The notes: generated by a model not told the origin, from the sequence alone. Numbered from the stretch's first letter, positions 10,135 to 20,217 are shown. The stretch is DNA of 64,000 nucleotides from Burkholderia lata (GCF_902499335.1 NZ_CABVQK010000004.1:124001-188000); one strand, 5' to 3'. Made by a program: numbers and translations.

Positions 10135-10641
10135 TCAGGCGCCGGCGCCCTGCCGCGCACGCCGCAGCCGGCGCGCCGCCAGCTTGCGCCGCACGAGCTG
10201 CTCGAACTGTTGCGTCGCGACCTCCGGATCGCGCGCGGCCAGCCCGAGCGCGTTGCGCGCGAGCTGAATCGGCGTCAGCACGAGGCCCCACGGCAGCCCC
10301 CACCAGCCGAACGCGGCCGAGGCCAGCAGCGCGACCGCCTGCTTCCTGCGGCCGCAACGCCGGCAACACACGTGGCGCCGCGTCGCCCAGCGCGTGACGA
10401 ACAGCAGCGACACGACGCGATGGGACGCATGGACATCGACCGGCTGGTCGTCGCGACGGCAGATCGGGCACGGCCCGTAACGCCAGTCGTGCACGTACTC
10501 CCAGACTTTCACGTCGGGCACCCGTTCTGCCTCGACGACGATCGGGTGCGCTTGCGCGCACGCCGGACTGCAATAGCGGCGGCCGTCGATCGACCGCCCG
10601 CCGACCAGGAACGTCCTGCCGCAGTGACTGCACTCTGCCAC
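10135..10641 (-). CDS. small zinc-ribbon membrane-associated protein, GTG start
   Basis: About 168 residues. Three cysteine pairs suggest zinc ribbons: CSHCGRTF with YCSPAC, CPIC, and CCRRCGR. A short hydrophobic segment follows (about residues 110-130, ALLASAAFGWWGLPWGLVL), then a basic C-terminus. No ATG lies near the conserved first CxxC. A GTG at 10641 is preceded by GAGG at good spacing and is chosen as the start. Function unknown; such proteins often resemble DUF-type zinc-ribbon proteins that bind nucleic acid or membrane partners. Confidence 0.7.
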   Translation of the reverse strand: MAECSHCGRTFLVGGRSIDGRRYCSPACAQAHPIVVEAERVPDVKVWEYVHDWRYGPCPICRRDDQPVDVHASHRVVSLLFVTRWATRRHVCCRRCGRRKQAVALLASAAFGWWGLPWGLVLTPIQLARNALGLAARDPEVATQQFEQLVRRKLAARRLRRARQGAGA

Positions 10642-10773
10642 GATAACCTCGGATAAGCGTGATGCGCCGCGTGCCGGCCGCGCGCGCATTCCTGCGCCGG
10701 CGGGCCAGACGGGCCGTTTCCTGTCTTAACGGCCGACGTCGCGCGGTCTTGAGCGGCCGGGGGCCACGGCGCG

Positions 10774-12195
<1,422 letters not shown>

Positions 12196-12306
12196 GATGG
12201 CCTCGTCGCTTGGGTTGGTTGTCGAAACGGCCGTTGCCGGATCGCGTGGGGCGGGGCATCGTGGTCCCGCGGCGCGGCGCCGGGCCGTCCTCGGATTGAC
12301 GTTTCG

Positions 12307-12891
12307 TTATCGGCAGAAGACGACGCGCTGGGTGTAGATCTGCGGCTCGACGACCGGCTTCGCGGAGCGGTTGAGATCGTCACGATAGGCCCGGTAGGTC
12401 TTGCCGTTGACCGTCACTTCCGTCGAACGGGCCGTCTCGATCGAGTTGAGCCCGTTGCGCTGCCACCCGCTCACCCGATCCGCCGCCGTCACGCTCGACT
12501 CGCCGGCGATCTTCTGCGTGATCGCGCTGCCGTCGCTCCATGGCTGCGTCTGCATGTCCTCGGCATGCTGCATCGCGCCGATCGTCTTGCCGGTCGGCGT
12601 CGGCCCGTTCTGCGCTTCGAACGGCGCGCCACGGCCATACACCGGCGATTGCCACGACGGCGCGTGCCCCTCCTCCGGCATCATGTAGATCATCTGCGGA
12701 TCGCCGATCATCATCATCGGCGCACATGCCGTGTTGTCGGCGCGACCGAGCGTCGACAGCGCCTGCGCGACGCTTGCGGCGTTCGCCGCGGTCTGCTCGC
12801 CCAGGATGACGAAGACCGCAGGGTTCTGAAAAGCCACCTGCGCCGCGGCTTGTGCGCTGTACAACAGCAGAGCGACCAAAAAGATCCTCAT
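12307..12891 (-). CDS. secreted hypothetical protein of the fibre-like locus
   Basis: A 194-residue protein with a clear Sec signal peptide (MRIFLVALLLYSAQAAA) and a strong AAGGAGG ribosome-binding site. The mature part is Gln/Met/Pro-rich early on, with two cysteines (CAPMMM and the C-terminal VVFCR) that may pair. No known domain is recognised. It is co-oriented with four other exported proteins and 156 bp downstream of the Pro/Ala-rich one. Probably periplasmic or outer-membrane associated; role unknown. Confidence 0.8.
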   Translation of the reverse strand: MRIFLVALLLYSAQAAAQVAFQNPAVFVILGEQTAANAASVAQALSTLGRADNTACAPMMMIGDPQMIYMMPEEGHAPSWQSPVYGRGAPFEAQNGPTPTGKTIGAMQHAEDMQTQPWSDGSAITQKIAGESSVTAADRVSGWQRNGLNSIETARSTEVTVNGKTYRAYRDDLNRSAKPVVEPQIYTQRVVFCR

Positions 12892-12999
12892 GGTTGAGGC
12901 CTCCTTGCATCCTCGTCAGGCAAAAAGAGGTGTTGATCTCGGGGATGGAACCAACACCCATCAAACAGGAAACGACCGTCGGGCATCGGGCTCGAACGA

Positions 13000-13033
13000 C
13001 GCCCGTGCGGCCTGCGTTCCGGCCGCACGGGCG
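13000..13033 (-). other. 13-bp perfect stem-loop after the Pro/Ala-rich gene
   Basis: The arms 13000-13012 and 13021-13033 are perfectly complementary with an 8-base loop, 14 bp past the stop of the gene ending at 13048. There is no T tract on the minus strand, so it may be a message-stabilising or attenuating hairpin rather than a complete terminator. Confidence 0.5.
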
Positions 13034-13047
13034 TCCGACCCGCGTGC

Positions 13048-14709
13048 TTACGACGACGTGCTCGTCGAGATGACAGCCGGAGCCGGCACGACCGGTACAG
13101 CCGGGGCGGCCTGCTGGTCGACCTGAGCCGGCGGCAATCCTTGCGCCGGATCGGACAACGCCGGCATGTCGGCGGGCTGCGCAGCGGCTTCTTCCGGCAC
13201 CTTCGCATCGGCAGCCGGCATGTCGGCAGGCGCTGCTGCTACGGCAGGCTGCGCGGCTTCCGGCGCGGGCGCTTCCGCGGCGACCGGAGCCGGCTCGGCG
13301 GCCTTCGCATCGGCTGCCGGTGCGGGCATCGAAGCTTCGGCCGCGGGCGCCGCGACGACGGCAGCAGCCGGCATCGTGTCCGCAGCCGGCGCGGCAGCGG
13401 CCTGCGCTGCGTTGTCGGTCGCGGCCGGCATCGGCTCCGGCGCCTTGTCGGCGACGGGCTGCACGGGCTCGGGGGCCTTGTCGGCAACCACCGGTGCAGG
13501 TTCGGGTGCCTTGTCGGCAACCGCCGGTACGGGCTCCGGCGCCTTGTCGGCCACGGGCTGCACGGGCTCGGATGCCTTCGTGTCGGCAACCGGCGCGGCA
13601 GGCACCGGCGATGCCTTGTCCGCCACTGCCGGTGCGGCGATCACGGCGGCAGCCGGTACGGCTGCGATCGCGGCCGCCGGTACGACCGACGCTGCGGGTG
13701 CGGCGGCGACAGCGGGCGCTACGGCTGCGGCCGGTGCCGCGGCTGCGACGGCAGGTGCTGCAACGGCCGGGGCGGCGGCGGCAACTGCAGGCGTCGCCAC
13801 TGCCGGTGCGGCAGCAACAGCCGGCGCTGCAACAGCCGGGACGGCGGCAACCGGCGCCATCGACGGCACGGGCACCGGTACCGGCACCGACACGGGTGCC
13901 GCCTGCACCGAGGTCGTCGCCACCGGGCGGGGCTGCGCCGGTGCCGGCGCGGCAGCGCCCAGCGGCGGCAAGCCCATGCGGTTGCGCACGATCGGATCGC
14001 GATACTTCACGTCGTCGGCGACGGTCGCTTCCACGCTCGGCGCCACGTTCGAACGGGCGAGCGGCGCGGTCGTGCCCGGGCACAGATGGCCGGTCGCTTC
14101 CACCGCACGCCGGTTCGCGTCGCTCTGGCAGAGCAGCGCGAGCGCCACGTCGGTCAGGCCCATCGCACGGAATTCACGCGCATCGAGACGGCGTACGCAG
14201 GCCTGGTCGACCAGCGTCGTGCCCCCCGTCGCGCCGAACCCCGGGAACGACACGCCGACGCTCACCGATCCCATGCAGGTATCGGACAGCGTGGTCGTGA
14301 GACCAGGCGCCTGGATCGAGGGGTTCGTCTTGATCGTCTGCGTCCCGGAGTAATTGACGTTTTCCGAGGTCTGGGTGTTGTACGGGTTGGTGCCGGGTGC
14401 GCCGGACGACTGGAGCGAACTTACGCTCTGCGGCGTCACGCTTGAACCGCCACTCGTGCCGGACGGCATCGTCACGTTCACGTTCACGCTCGAATTGCCG
14501 CTGCCGCGAACCCCGCTGGAGCTGGTGGCGTTGCCGCCGCGCGAGCTCGTGGTGTTCGTGTTCATGCTCGAGCCGCCGCCCTGGCTGATCGCCGTCGACG
14601 ACGTCGACGACTGCGAGCTCGAAGTCGAGTCGGCGGTTTGCGCTTGGGCGCCGATCGTGGTCATCGCGAACATCGCTGCGCATGCCACCTTGATCCTGTT
14701 GCTGTTCAT
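13048..14709 (-). CDS. exported two-part protein with long Pro/Ala/Val low-complexity tail
   Basis: A 553-residue protein. It has a signal peptide ending in GAQAQ, then a Ser/Thr/Asn/Gly-rich region to about residue 115. Next is a globular domain of roughly 100 residues with four cysteines (DTCMGSVSV, DQACVRRL, LLCQSDA, HLCPG) and the segment DAREFRAMGLTDVALALLC. From about residue 240 to the end the protein is an Ala/Pro/Val tract with imperfect repeats, including VADKAPEPV-like units. The start at 14709 is preceded by GGAGAG. The globular domain may be the anchor or accessory factor and the tail a spacer; this is inference. The third-position GC of the tail is high, so it is not a sequencing artefact. 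Confidence 0.78.
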   Translation of the reverse strand: MNSNRIKVACAAMFAMTTIGAQAQTADSTSSSQSSTSSTAISQGGGSSMNTNTTSSRGGNATSSSGVRGSGNSSVNVNVTMPSGTSGGSSVTPQSVSSLQSSGAPGTNPYNTQTSENVNYSGTQTIKTNPSIQAPGLTTTLSDTCMGSVSVGVSFPGFGATGGTTLVDQACVRRLDAREFRAMGLTDVALALLCQSDANRRAVEATGHLCPGTTAPLARSNVAPSVEATVADDVKYRDPIVRNRMGLPPLGAAAPAPAQPRPVATTSVQAAPVSVPVPVPVPSMAPVAAVPAVAAPAVAAAPAVATPAVAAAAPAVAAPAVAAAAPAAAVAPAVAAAPAASVVPAAAIAAVPAAAVIAAPAVADKASPVPAAPVADTKASEPVQPVADKAPEPVPAVADKAPEPAPVVADKAPEPVQPVADKAPEPMPAATDNAAQAAAAPAADTMPAAAVVAAPAAEASMPAPAADAKAAEPAPVAAEAPAPEAAQPAVAAAPADMPAADAKVPEEAAAQPADMPALSDPAQGLPPAQVDQQAAPAVPVVPAPAVISTSTSS

Positions 14710-14753
14710 TTCACTCTCCGGACGAGGTTTGACCTCCCACCCAGGCAACCGTA

Positions 14754-15035
14754 CTAGTTCCCCTGATTCCCTTCAGCCTTCGCTGCTTCCCCGAACTGTT
14801 TCCAGCCGTTGCCCAGCTGGGACCACGAGCCGGCCGACATGCCCTGCCACTGCTGGGCGTCTGGTCCGCCGATGGCACTGCCCGAAGAAAGCGTTTGTTG
14901 TTCTGACGGTTTGGTTGTCTGGTCAGGGTTGTTTGACGTCTGCAAATTCGATTGCACGTCGTTGGCAATACGGTCAGCGCCATACGCCGTCAGAGACGCG
15001 AGCATCAGAGCGGCGGCAATCAGTTTCTGCTTCAT
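14754..15035 (-). CDS. small secreted Gln/Ser-rich protein
   Basis: A 93-residue protein with a signal peptide (MKQKLIAAALMLASLTAYG) and a strong AAGGAG ribosome-binding site. The mature chain of about 73 residues is rich in Gln, Asn, Ser and Gly, with aromatic residues near the end (WQGMSAGSWSQLGNGWKQF). No family recognised. It sits 44 bp upstream of the Pro/Ala-rich protein gene and is probably co-transcribed with it. Confidence 0.78.
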   Translation of the reverse strand: MKQKLIAAALMLASLTAYGADRIANDVQSNLQTSNNPDQTTKPSEQQTLSSGSAIGGPDAQQWQGMSAGSWSQLGNGWKQFGEAAKAEGNQGN

Positions 15036-15109
15036 GCCAACTCCTTACGTGACAACAATGTGGGGAAAAGAGACCAGCGTCGCTGGGAAACTGGTCCCCC
15101 CACACCAGA

Positions 15110-15700
15110 CTAATGACTGCTTCCGGTCGCACTTGCACTGCCCTGGCTTCCGCCCGATGCGGACGGCGAGCCGGCCGGACCGGTACTCCAAACGGTCGAC
15201 GAGTTGTAGTGATTCGAACCCGTGATCGCGCCTGACCCACCACTGCCGGTCAGCCCAGCGGCACCCGCGTTGGCCACGCCCTGGTCGTTCGCACCCGAGG
15301 CCGTGTAGTGGTTTGCGCCGAGTACGATCGTGGCGCTCACCCCTCCCGACAACGCATTCGCGTTCTCGTTCGTGCTGCTGTTTCCACCGTACGAGCCTGC
15401 GGCACCGATACCGCCGCCTGCCGCGAACGCGCCCCCGTTCGTGCCCGAACCGCTGGCCGTCGAGGTCGAGTTGTGGAAGGCGGATGCCGTGCCGACGGAA
15501 CCAGCGGGTGTCACCGTACTGCCCGCGTTCGCGCCCGCCGTCGAAGTCGAATTGCTGGTATAGCTGCCGGAGCCGACCAGGACCGAACCGGAAACACCCG
15601 CCGCAACGGATTGAGTCTGGTTGGTCGTGGAGGAACCCGCTGCCAATGCAGCCGACGCCAAGACGGTGAGCGCTGTCGCGAAAATGACTTTGGCTTTCAT
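15110..15700 (-). CDS. secreted Gly/Ser/Thr/Asn-rich candidate fibre or matrix protein
   Basis: A 196-residue protein with a signal peptide (KVIFATALTVLASAALAAG). The mature part is almost wholly Gly, Ser, Ala, Thr and Asn, lacks cysteine, and contains recurring short phrases such as SGSYTSNSTST, ANHYTASG and SNHYNSS. This composition is typical of secreted matrix or amyloid-like subunits but also of autotransporter passenger fragments. No curlin or Fap repeat is recognisable. The RBS AAGGA supports the start at 15700. Confidence 0.8.
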   Translation of the reverse strand: MKAKVIFATALTVLASAALAAGSSTTNQTQSVAAGVSGSVLVGSGSYTSNSTSTAGANAGSTVTPAGSVGTASAFHNSTSTASGSGTNGGAFAAGGGIGAAGSYGGNSSTNENANALSGGVSATIVLGANHYTASGANDQGVANAGAAGLTGSGGSGAITGSNHYNSSTVWSTGPAGSPSASGGSQGSASATGSSH

Positions 15701-15811
15701 AGCAATTCCTTGCTGTGAGTAAGTTCGGCGGTGGCGGAGCCGGGTCAACCCCCATCGAGCGGAACCCGGCGTCCGTACCGCCAGCCAATGACGAACGCTA
15801 CGCGTCGCGGC

Positions 15812-16135
15812 TTAGTGGTGAATCGTCCAGCCGATCGAACCGGCATTCGCACCGCTGGTGCCACCAGCTTGTGCGCCGCCGAAGCCGAAGCCGCTAACCG
15901 ACGACGATTGGGTGTGGTTCGTGTACGAGACCGAACCGCTGCCCGGGCCGCCGGCAAGTGCGCCAGCTGCACCGAGTGCCGAGCCGGAATCGGTCGCGGT
16001 GAAATGGCCGAACCCTGCAACGCCAGCCATCGTCGAACCGCCGCTCGACGAATTGCTGCTCGACACCGTGCCGCTGCCAGCGAACGCTGCACCCGAAACC
16101 GCCAGAACTGCTGCTGCAATCAGAAGCTTCTTCAT
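15812..16135 (-). CDS. secreted Gly/Ser-rich small candidate fibre subunit
   Basis: A 107-residue protein with a signal peptide (MKKLLIAAAVLAVSGAAFAG). The mature chain of about 87 residues consists mostly of Gly, Ser and Ala with scattered aromatics (GFGHFTATDSG, SVSGFGFGG, SIGWTIHH). It has no cysteine and no lysine after the signal. It is the first gene after the long regulatory region and is compositionally a paralogue of the next gene. GGAG eight bases before the ATG at 16135 fixes the start. Function unknown; extracellular matrix or fibre subunit is an inference. Confidence 0.8.
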   Translation of the reverse strand: MKKLLIAAAVLAVSGAAFAGSGTVSSSNSSSGGSTMAGVAGFGHFTATDSGSALGAAGALAGGPGSGSVSYTNHTQSSSVSGFGFGGAQAGGTSGANAGSIGWTIHH

Positions 16136-16288
16136 GGTCGACTCCAAAACGGCGTGGACGGAGTGAGTCAGGAAGATCGCACGCCATCAACCTTCCTGAC
16201 TTGAGCAATCCTCAAAATTAAGGATCACTATGCAATTAATAAAATCGTATTTCCTTTTCGATTCATGTTTTTTGTGATTTCGGCCAGA

Positions 16289-16311
16289 CGAAGCTTAGCT
16301 TCGCGATTTTT
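16289..16311 (+). other. small hairpin with T tract in the leader of the secreted-protein operon
   Basis: CGAAGC (16289-16294), loop TTA, and GCTTCG (16298-16303) are followed by CGATTTTT on the plus strand. It resembles a weak rho-independent terminator for plus-strand transcription, although no plus-strand gene ends here. On the minus strand it would lie in the 5' leader, about 150 bases before the first secreted-protein gene. Confidence 0.35.
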
Positions 16312-16612
16312 AGTTATCCAAATCTTTTTGCTAGGTGTTTTCTATTATTTTTATGAACATTTGTTTTTCAACGAAAACACCATTACCTGATAAACCGGAA
16401 CGATGCGCACATCTTTCCGGCCTGCGATATTCGACACCCCGCCGGAAATAATGCCGGCACGCGGCACGTCATTCCGGAATCGAAAATTCGCGAATACATT
16501 AACCACCGCAAAACACAGCACCGTCTGAAATACACCCTTTATCCGGGCGACAACGGGCCTGCATTGCAGCCAGGTGGCATGGCTTCTCCCTGAGCTAGCG
16601 ACGAAAGGTCTT

Positions 16613-16650
16613 CCGGATAATCCGGCCGACGGGCGTTCGATCTAATCCGG
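16613..16650. promoter_or_regulatory. CCGGAT-type repeats, possible activator sites
   Basis: CCGGATAATCCGG at 16613-16625 is an inverted repeat with a one-base centre. A further AATCCGG half-site lies at 16644-16650. They share the half-site of the longer inverted repeat at 17199-17225. Confidence 0.4.
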
Positions 16651-17042
16651 TTGGCGCCGGCATGGGCCAGGCGCGATCGAAGCGACCCTGCATGGTCGGA
16701 GACGAATCGGCATCACGCTGTCCGGCACGAACAGCCTGATCCATCCGGGTGAACTGAATGAAAGCGAGTACCGCTGTCGCCCGACTGCCGTGCGGCGCGA
16801 CAACCGCGCCAGCACGCGAAGCGCGCGGCGGGCAAGAAACCGGGACAGCGCAACCCGCGAAGCTGGCACAGCGTCGCGAGCGTCACCCCGGCCTTTCCGA
16901 CTACCCCATTGGTGCGCAAAGTACGCGCCGATCAAGCTACTGCTTATGATCTTCATCGCCGTTTCCCCGACTGCTTATTGACGAGTTGGCCGCCCCACCT
17001 GTTCGTTACTTCGTGTCGACCGCCCGCCGGTGCGTCCAGTAC

Positions 17043-17058
17043 CGCAAGCAGCATGCCA
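17043..17058 (-). promoter_or_regulatory. sigma-54-type promoter facing the secreted-protein genes
   Basis: On the minus strand the bases read TGGCATGCTGCTTGCG, matching the -24/-12 consensus TGGCAYG-N4-TTGCW except for the last base, with the GG and GC elements at exact spacing. Transcription would start near 17033 and run about 900 bases before the first secreted-protein start. A weaker match (CGGCGCGTACTTTGCG) lies at 16915-16930 on the same strand. Confidence 0.55.
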
Positions 17059-17198
17059 CGTGATATTCCACCGCATATTGCGCTCGGCAAACGGCCGCCA
17101 CGGCGGCACGCAACGCCAGGAACGACATTTTTTGTTTCAGGAATGTATCGCAATAACAGTCTGACACCCTCTCCGATCGTTGAGCGCCACGAAGCAAT

Positions 17199-17225
17199 AG
17201 CCGGATTAGACGGACGAATCCGGCT
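17199..17225. promoter_or_regulatory. 9-bp inverted repeat, candidate enhancer site
   Basis: AGCCGGATT (17199-17207) and AATCCGGCT (17217-17225) are perfect inverted arms with a 9-base spacer. The site lies about 140 bp upstream of the minus-strand sigma-54-type promoter and about 680 bp upstream of the plus-strand one, a plausible position for an enhancer-binding protein. The shared half-site also occurs at 16613-16650. Confidence 0.45.
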
Positions 17226-17903
17226 CACAGGCCTGCACCGGGAGGCCCGGTGAACGGGTGTTTCAAACTTGAGAAGCGCGCGGCCGCGCAAGGCAGGCGG
17301 GGCGGGCTTTTCCGCCCGCAAACCGTGGGGCGCGGCGTGTGCGCCCCCCTTCCCGGCCATCACAAACGAGAATCGATACGCCCGGCACCGGGCGCCGGGA
17401 GCCCGGCACAGCCGCCTCCGGCAAGCCGTCGCCACGCGTTTCCCCTGATGACCGAAACGAATTTGATTCATCCGTGAAAATACCGACGGGATCACACGCC
17501 GCCAGAGCACCGAAATGGACCGTAAAAAAGAAAACTTTCGTTACGGCGTAATATTTAAAAAAAATGAAAACGCTCACCCCTGGATCACGAGCATCATTTT
17601 TTCAATTTCACCTCCCCTTCCTTTCACGCGCAGAATCGCTCGATGAGCAGCACATTTCCGATACGTTTTTAATTCCTTAGCGACGCACTTCTCATTGATG
17701 AAACATTCCGATCCAACACATTTTTGACGAAGCCATTCCCGCAATAGCCTGATTTATCGCGCATTTCGTCGTATCGAACCGCATCGACCCGGCAATTGGC
17801 TTGCCCGCTTTTCTGTCCCCACGATACACAGATGAAACAGAAGCGCACATATCGCGCAGCAATCGCGCCGCAACGCCCGTGCGCATCGTGACGGCATCGT
17901 TCA

Positions 17904-17919
17904 TGGCATGCCGATTGCC
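17904..17919 (+). promoter_or_regulatory. sigma-54-type promoter of the exopolysaccharide genes
   Basis: TGGCATGCCGATTGCC matches TGGCAYG-N4-TTGCW at 11 of the 12 specified positions, with the GG/GC dinucleotides correctly spaced. The predicted start is near 17929, about 295 bases before the first confident gene at 18224. A sigma-54 activator gene lies 5.7 kb away (10774-12195). Confidence 0.65.
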
Positions 17920-18006
17920 TGATTCCCGGCTCTCACCGAGCGGCACGCCAAGGCACAAGATTACGGTGGCGGCCTGCTCGTCAATCAGTGAATCGGGGAA
18001 AAGGCG

Positions 18007-18231
18007 ATGAAGATCACCACCGATCGATCGACGCTTGCGTCGTTCAAGTTTCAACGGGGTAGTCCGCGAAACCGGAGCGCCTGTCGCGGCGCTTCGTCGA
18101 CATCAGCCCATGCGAGCCGGCGCTTGCCGAAACGCTACCCGTGCAGCGGGATGGAACGCGTGCGCACCGCCGTCGAGCAAATCGACGTGTGGTTCCTTGA
18201 GCTGATCGACGAAGGAGAAAGCCATGAATGA
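18007..18231 (+). CDS. possible small leader ORF before the polysaccharide operon
   Basis: A 74-residue ORF with an AAGG ribosome-binding site, ending 8 bases inside the next gene. The product is Arg/Ser-rich with no recognisable domain except a plausible C-terminal helix (RTAVEQIDVWFLELIDEGE). Composition in the middle resembles out-of-frame translation, so it may be leader RNA only. Confidence 0.3.
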   Translation: MKITTDRSTLASFKFQRGSPRNRSACRGASSTSAHASRRLPKRYPCSGMERVRTAVEQIDVWFLELIDEGESHE

Positions 18232-19231
18232 CAGGGTCGCGCTCGACACGCGCGCCGGTCAGCGCGTCCTCGTGACGGGCGGCGCCGGCTTTCTCGGCAG
18301 CTACGTATGCGAGCGCCTGGTCATGGAAGGCGCATCCGTCACGTGCATCGACAGCCTGCTGACGGGGCGCAAGCTCAACGTCGCCGACCTGAAAGCGTCC
18401 GGCCGCTTCGAGTTCGTGAAAGGCGACGTAGCGCTCGGCCTGCCGCAACTGCAGGTGGACGAGATCTGGAATCTCGCGTGTGCGGCATCGCCGCCCACCT
18501 ACCAGATCGATCCCGTCCATACGATGATGACGAACGTGCTCGGCATGAACCACTGCCTCGCGCTCGCGCGCAAGACGGGCGCACGCGTGTTCCAGGCGTC
18601 GACCAGCGAGATCTACGGCGACCCGGGCGTGCATCCGCAGACGGAAACCTATCGCGGCAACGTGAACACGATCGGCCCACGCGCGTGCTACGACGAAGGC
18701 AAGCGCGCGGCCGAGGCGCTGTGCTACGACTACTACCGCGCGCACGGCATCGACGTGCGCGTCGCGCGCATCTTCAACACCTACGGCCCGCGGATGTCGC
18801 CGCGCGACGGCCGCGTCGTGTCGAACTTCATCGTCGGCGCACTCAACGGCGCGCCGCTCGAGATCTACGGCGACGGCAAGCAGACGCGCTCGTTCTGCTT
18901 CGCCAGCGACCTGATCGACGGCTTCTTCTGCCTGATGAGCACCGATCGCAACGTCGGCACGCCGGTCAACATCGGCAACCCCAGCGAGTTCACGATGATC
19001 GAGCTCGCGGAGAAAGTGCTCGCGATGACGGGCTCGAAATCGGAAATCGTGTTCCGGCCGCTGCCGATCGACGATCCGCACCAGCGCAGGCCCGACATCT
19101 CGATCGCGTCGGCCGAGCTTGGCTGGCGGCCGGCCATCGATCTCGACGAAGGCCTGCGCCGGACCGTCGACTATTTCAGCCGTGAACTGTGGCTCGAGCC
19201 GGTGCTGCGCATGACCGGGGCCACGGCATGA
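18224..19231 (+). CDS. UDP-glucuronate decarboxylase-like (UDP-xylose synthase) NAD-dependent epimerase family
   Basis: A 335-residue extended short-chain dehydrogenase. It has the Rossmann motif TGGAGFLG (residues 18-25), the YxxxK catalytic pair Tyr156/Lys160 within ACYDEGKRAAE, and RIFNTYGPRM. These are characteristic of bacterial UDP-xylose synthases, which decarboxylate UDP-glucuronate to UDP-xylose. The downstream ugd would supply UDP-glucuronate. It is the first confident gene after the sigma-54-type promoter and overlaps the galE start (ATGA). A related dTDP-glucose dehydratase-like activity is less likely given the YDEGK signature. Confidence 0.86.
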   Translation: MNDRVALDTRAGQRVLVTGGAGFLGSYVCERLVMEGASVTCIDSLLTGRKLNVADLKASGRFEFVKGDVALGLPQLQVDEIWNLACAASPPTYQIDPVHTMMTNVLGMNHCLALARKTGARVFQASTSEIYGDPGVHPQTETYRGNVNTIGPRACYDEGKRAAEALCYDYYRAHGIDVRVARIFNTYGPRMSPRDGRVVSNFIVGALNGAPLEIYGDGKQTRSFCFASDLIDGFFCLMSTDRNVGTPVNIGNPSEFTMIELAEKVLAMTGSKSEIVFRPLPIDDPHQRRPDISIASAELGWRPAIDLDEGLRRTVDYFSRELWLEPVLRMTGATA

Positions 19232-20217
19232 AGGTGCTCGTGACAGGCGGAGCGGGCTATATCGGCAGCCACACCTGCAAGGCACTCGCGGAAGCGGGAC
19301 ACGAGCCGGTCGCCTACGACAACCTGTCGACCGGCCAGCGCGACGCGGTGCGATGGGGGCCGCTCGTCGCGGCCGACATTCTAGACCGCGACGCGCTGTC
19401 GAAGGCGTTCGCCCTGCATCGGCCCGACGTCGTGATCCATTTCGCCGCACTCGCGTACGTCGGCGAATCGGTGCTCGCGCCCGACCGCTATTACACGGTC
19501 AACGTCACGGGCACCTGCACGCTGCTGAGCGCGATGCACGCGGCCGGCGTCGGCCGGATCGTGATGTCGTCGTCGTGCGCGACGTACGGCATTCCGGACG
19601 TGCTGCCGATCTCGGAGCGCACGCCGCAGCTGCCGATCAATCCGTACGGCTTCACGAAGTACGCGATGGAACGGATGGCCGCCGACTTCGAGCGCGCATA
19701 CGGGTTGAAGTGGGTCGCGCTGCGCTACTTCAACGCGGCGGGCGCGGACCCTGACGGCGAGATCGGCGAATGCCACGAACCGGAAACGCACGCGCTGCCG
19801 CTCGCGATCCGCGCGGCATTCGGCACCGGCAACGCATTCCAGGTGATGGGCACCGACTACCCGACACCCGACGGCTCGGCGATTCGCGATTACGTGCACG
19901 TGAGCGACCTCGCCGACGCGCACCTGAAGGCAACCGCCTATCTGTGCGGCGGCGGCCACAGCGTCGCATTGAATCTCGGCACCGGCAAAGGAACGTCGGT
20001 GCTCGACGCACTGCGCACCGTCGAAGCCGTGACGGGCCGCCGCGTGCCGACGGTGACGGCCGCGCGCCGGCCGGGCGACCCGCCCGAGCTGTACGCCGAC
20101 GCCACGAAAGCCGCGCTCGTGCTCGGCTGGCGGCCGCGTTTCACCGCGATCGAACCGATGGTCGAACACGCCGCGGCGTGGTTTCAGAAAGCACTGCAAT
20201 TCGAATCCGGCAAGTGA
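19228..20217 (+). CDS. galE: UDP-glucose 4-epimerase
   Basis: A 329-residue protein interconverting UDP-glucose and UDP-galactose. TGGAGYIGSH at the N-terminus binds NAD. The catalytic Tyr140/Lys144 pair is in NPYGFTK. RYFNAAGADPDGEIGE and DGSAIRDYVHVSDLADAH are standard GalE segments, and the length is normal. The start at 19228 overlaps the preceding stop by four bases, implying translational coupling; an upstream in-frame ATG would add a non-conserved leader. It provides a sugar donor for the polymer made by the operon. Confidence 0.94.
   Translation: MKVLVTGGAGYIGSHTCKALAEAGHEPVAYDNLSTGQRDAVRWGPLVAADILDRDALSKAFALHRPDVVIHFAALAYVGESVLAPDRYYTVNVTGTCTLLSAMHAAGVGRIVMSSSCATYGIPDVLPISERTPQLPINPYGFTKYAMERMAADFERAYGLKWVALRYFNAAGADPDGEIGECHEPETHALPLAIRAAFGTGNAFQVMGTDYPTPDGSAIRDYVHVSDLADAHLKATAYLCGGGHSVALNLGTGKGTSVLDALRTVEAVTGRRVPTVTAARRPGDPPELYADATKAALVLGWRPRFTAIEPMVEHAAAWFQKALQFESGK

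Larger units (their letters stand above)
16136..18006. other. 1.9-kb intergenic regulatory region, partly AT-rich
   Basis: No ORF here has convincing coding bias or a family match. The stretches 16200-16400 and 17470-17720 are strikingly AT-rich for this genome, for example runs of A and T around 17520-17580. Two divergent sigma-54-type promoters, several CCGGATT/AATCCGG inverted repeats and a hairpin lie within it. Low GC suggests silencing-protein binding or acquired DNA; neither is proved. Confidence 0.6.

Noticed and set aside
13200..13960. CRISPR-like or tandem DNA repeat in the Ala/Pro tract
   Set aside because: The repeats are codon-level low complexity within a coding frame, imperfect and without spacers.
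12307..16135. Assignment as a curli or Fap amyloid operon
   Set aside because: No curlin repeats, no CsgG or FapF-type channel, no CsgB/FapB pair; only composition and export signals support a fibre idea.
16642..16956. 104-codon minus-strand ORF between the sigma-54-type promoter and the secreted-protein genes
   Set aside because: Arg/Ser-rich with no clear ribosome-binding site or domain; could be leader RNA but coding is not supported.
17692..18054. 120-codon minus-strand ORF in the long intergenic region
   Set aside because: Overlaps the plus-strand sigma-54-type promoter, lacks a ribosome-binding site and has no family-like pattern; kept out as coding.
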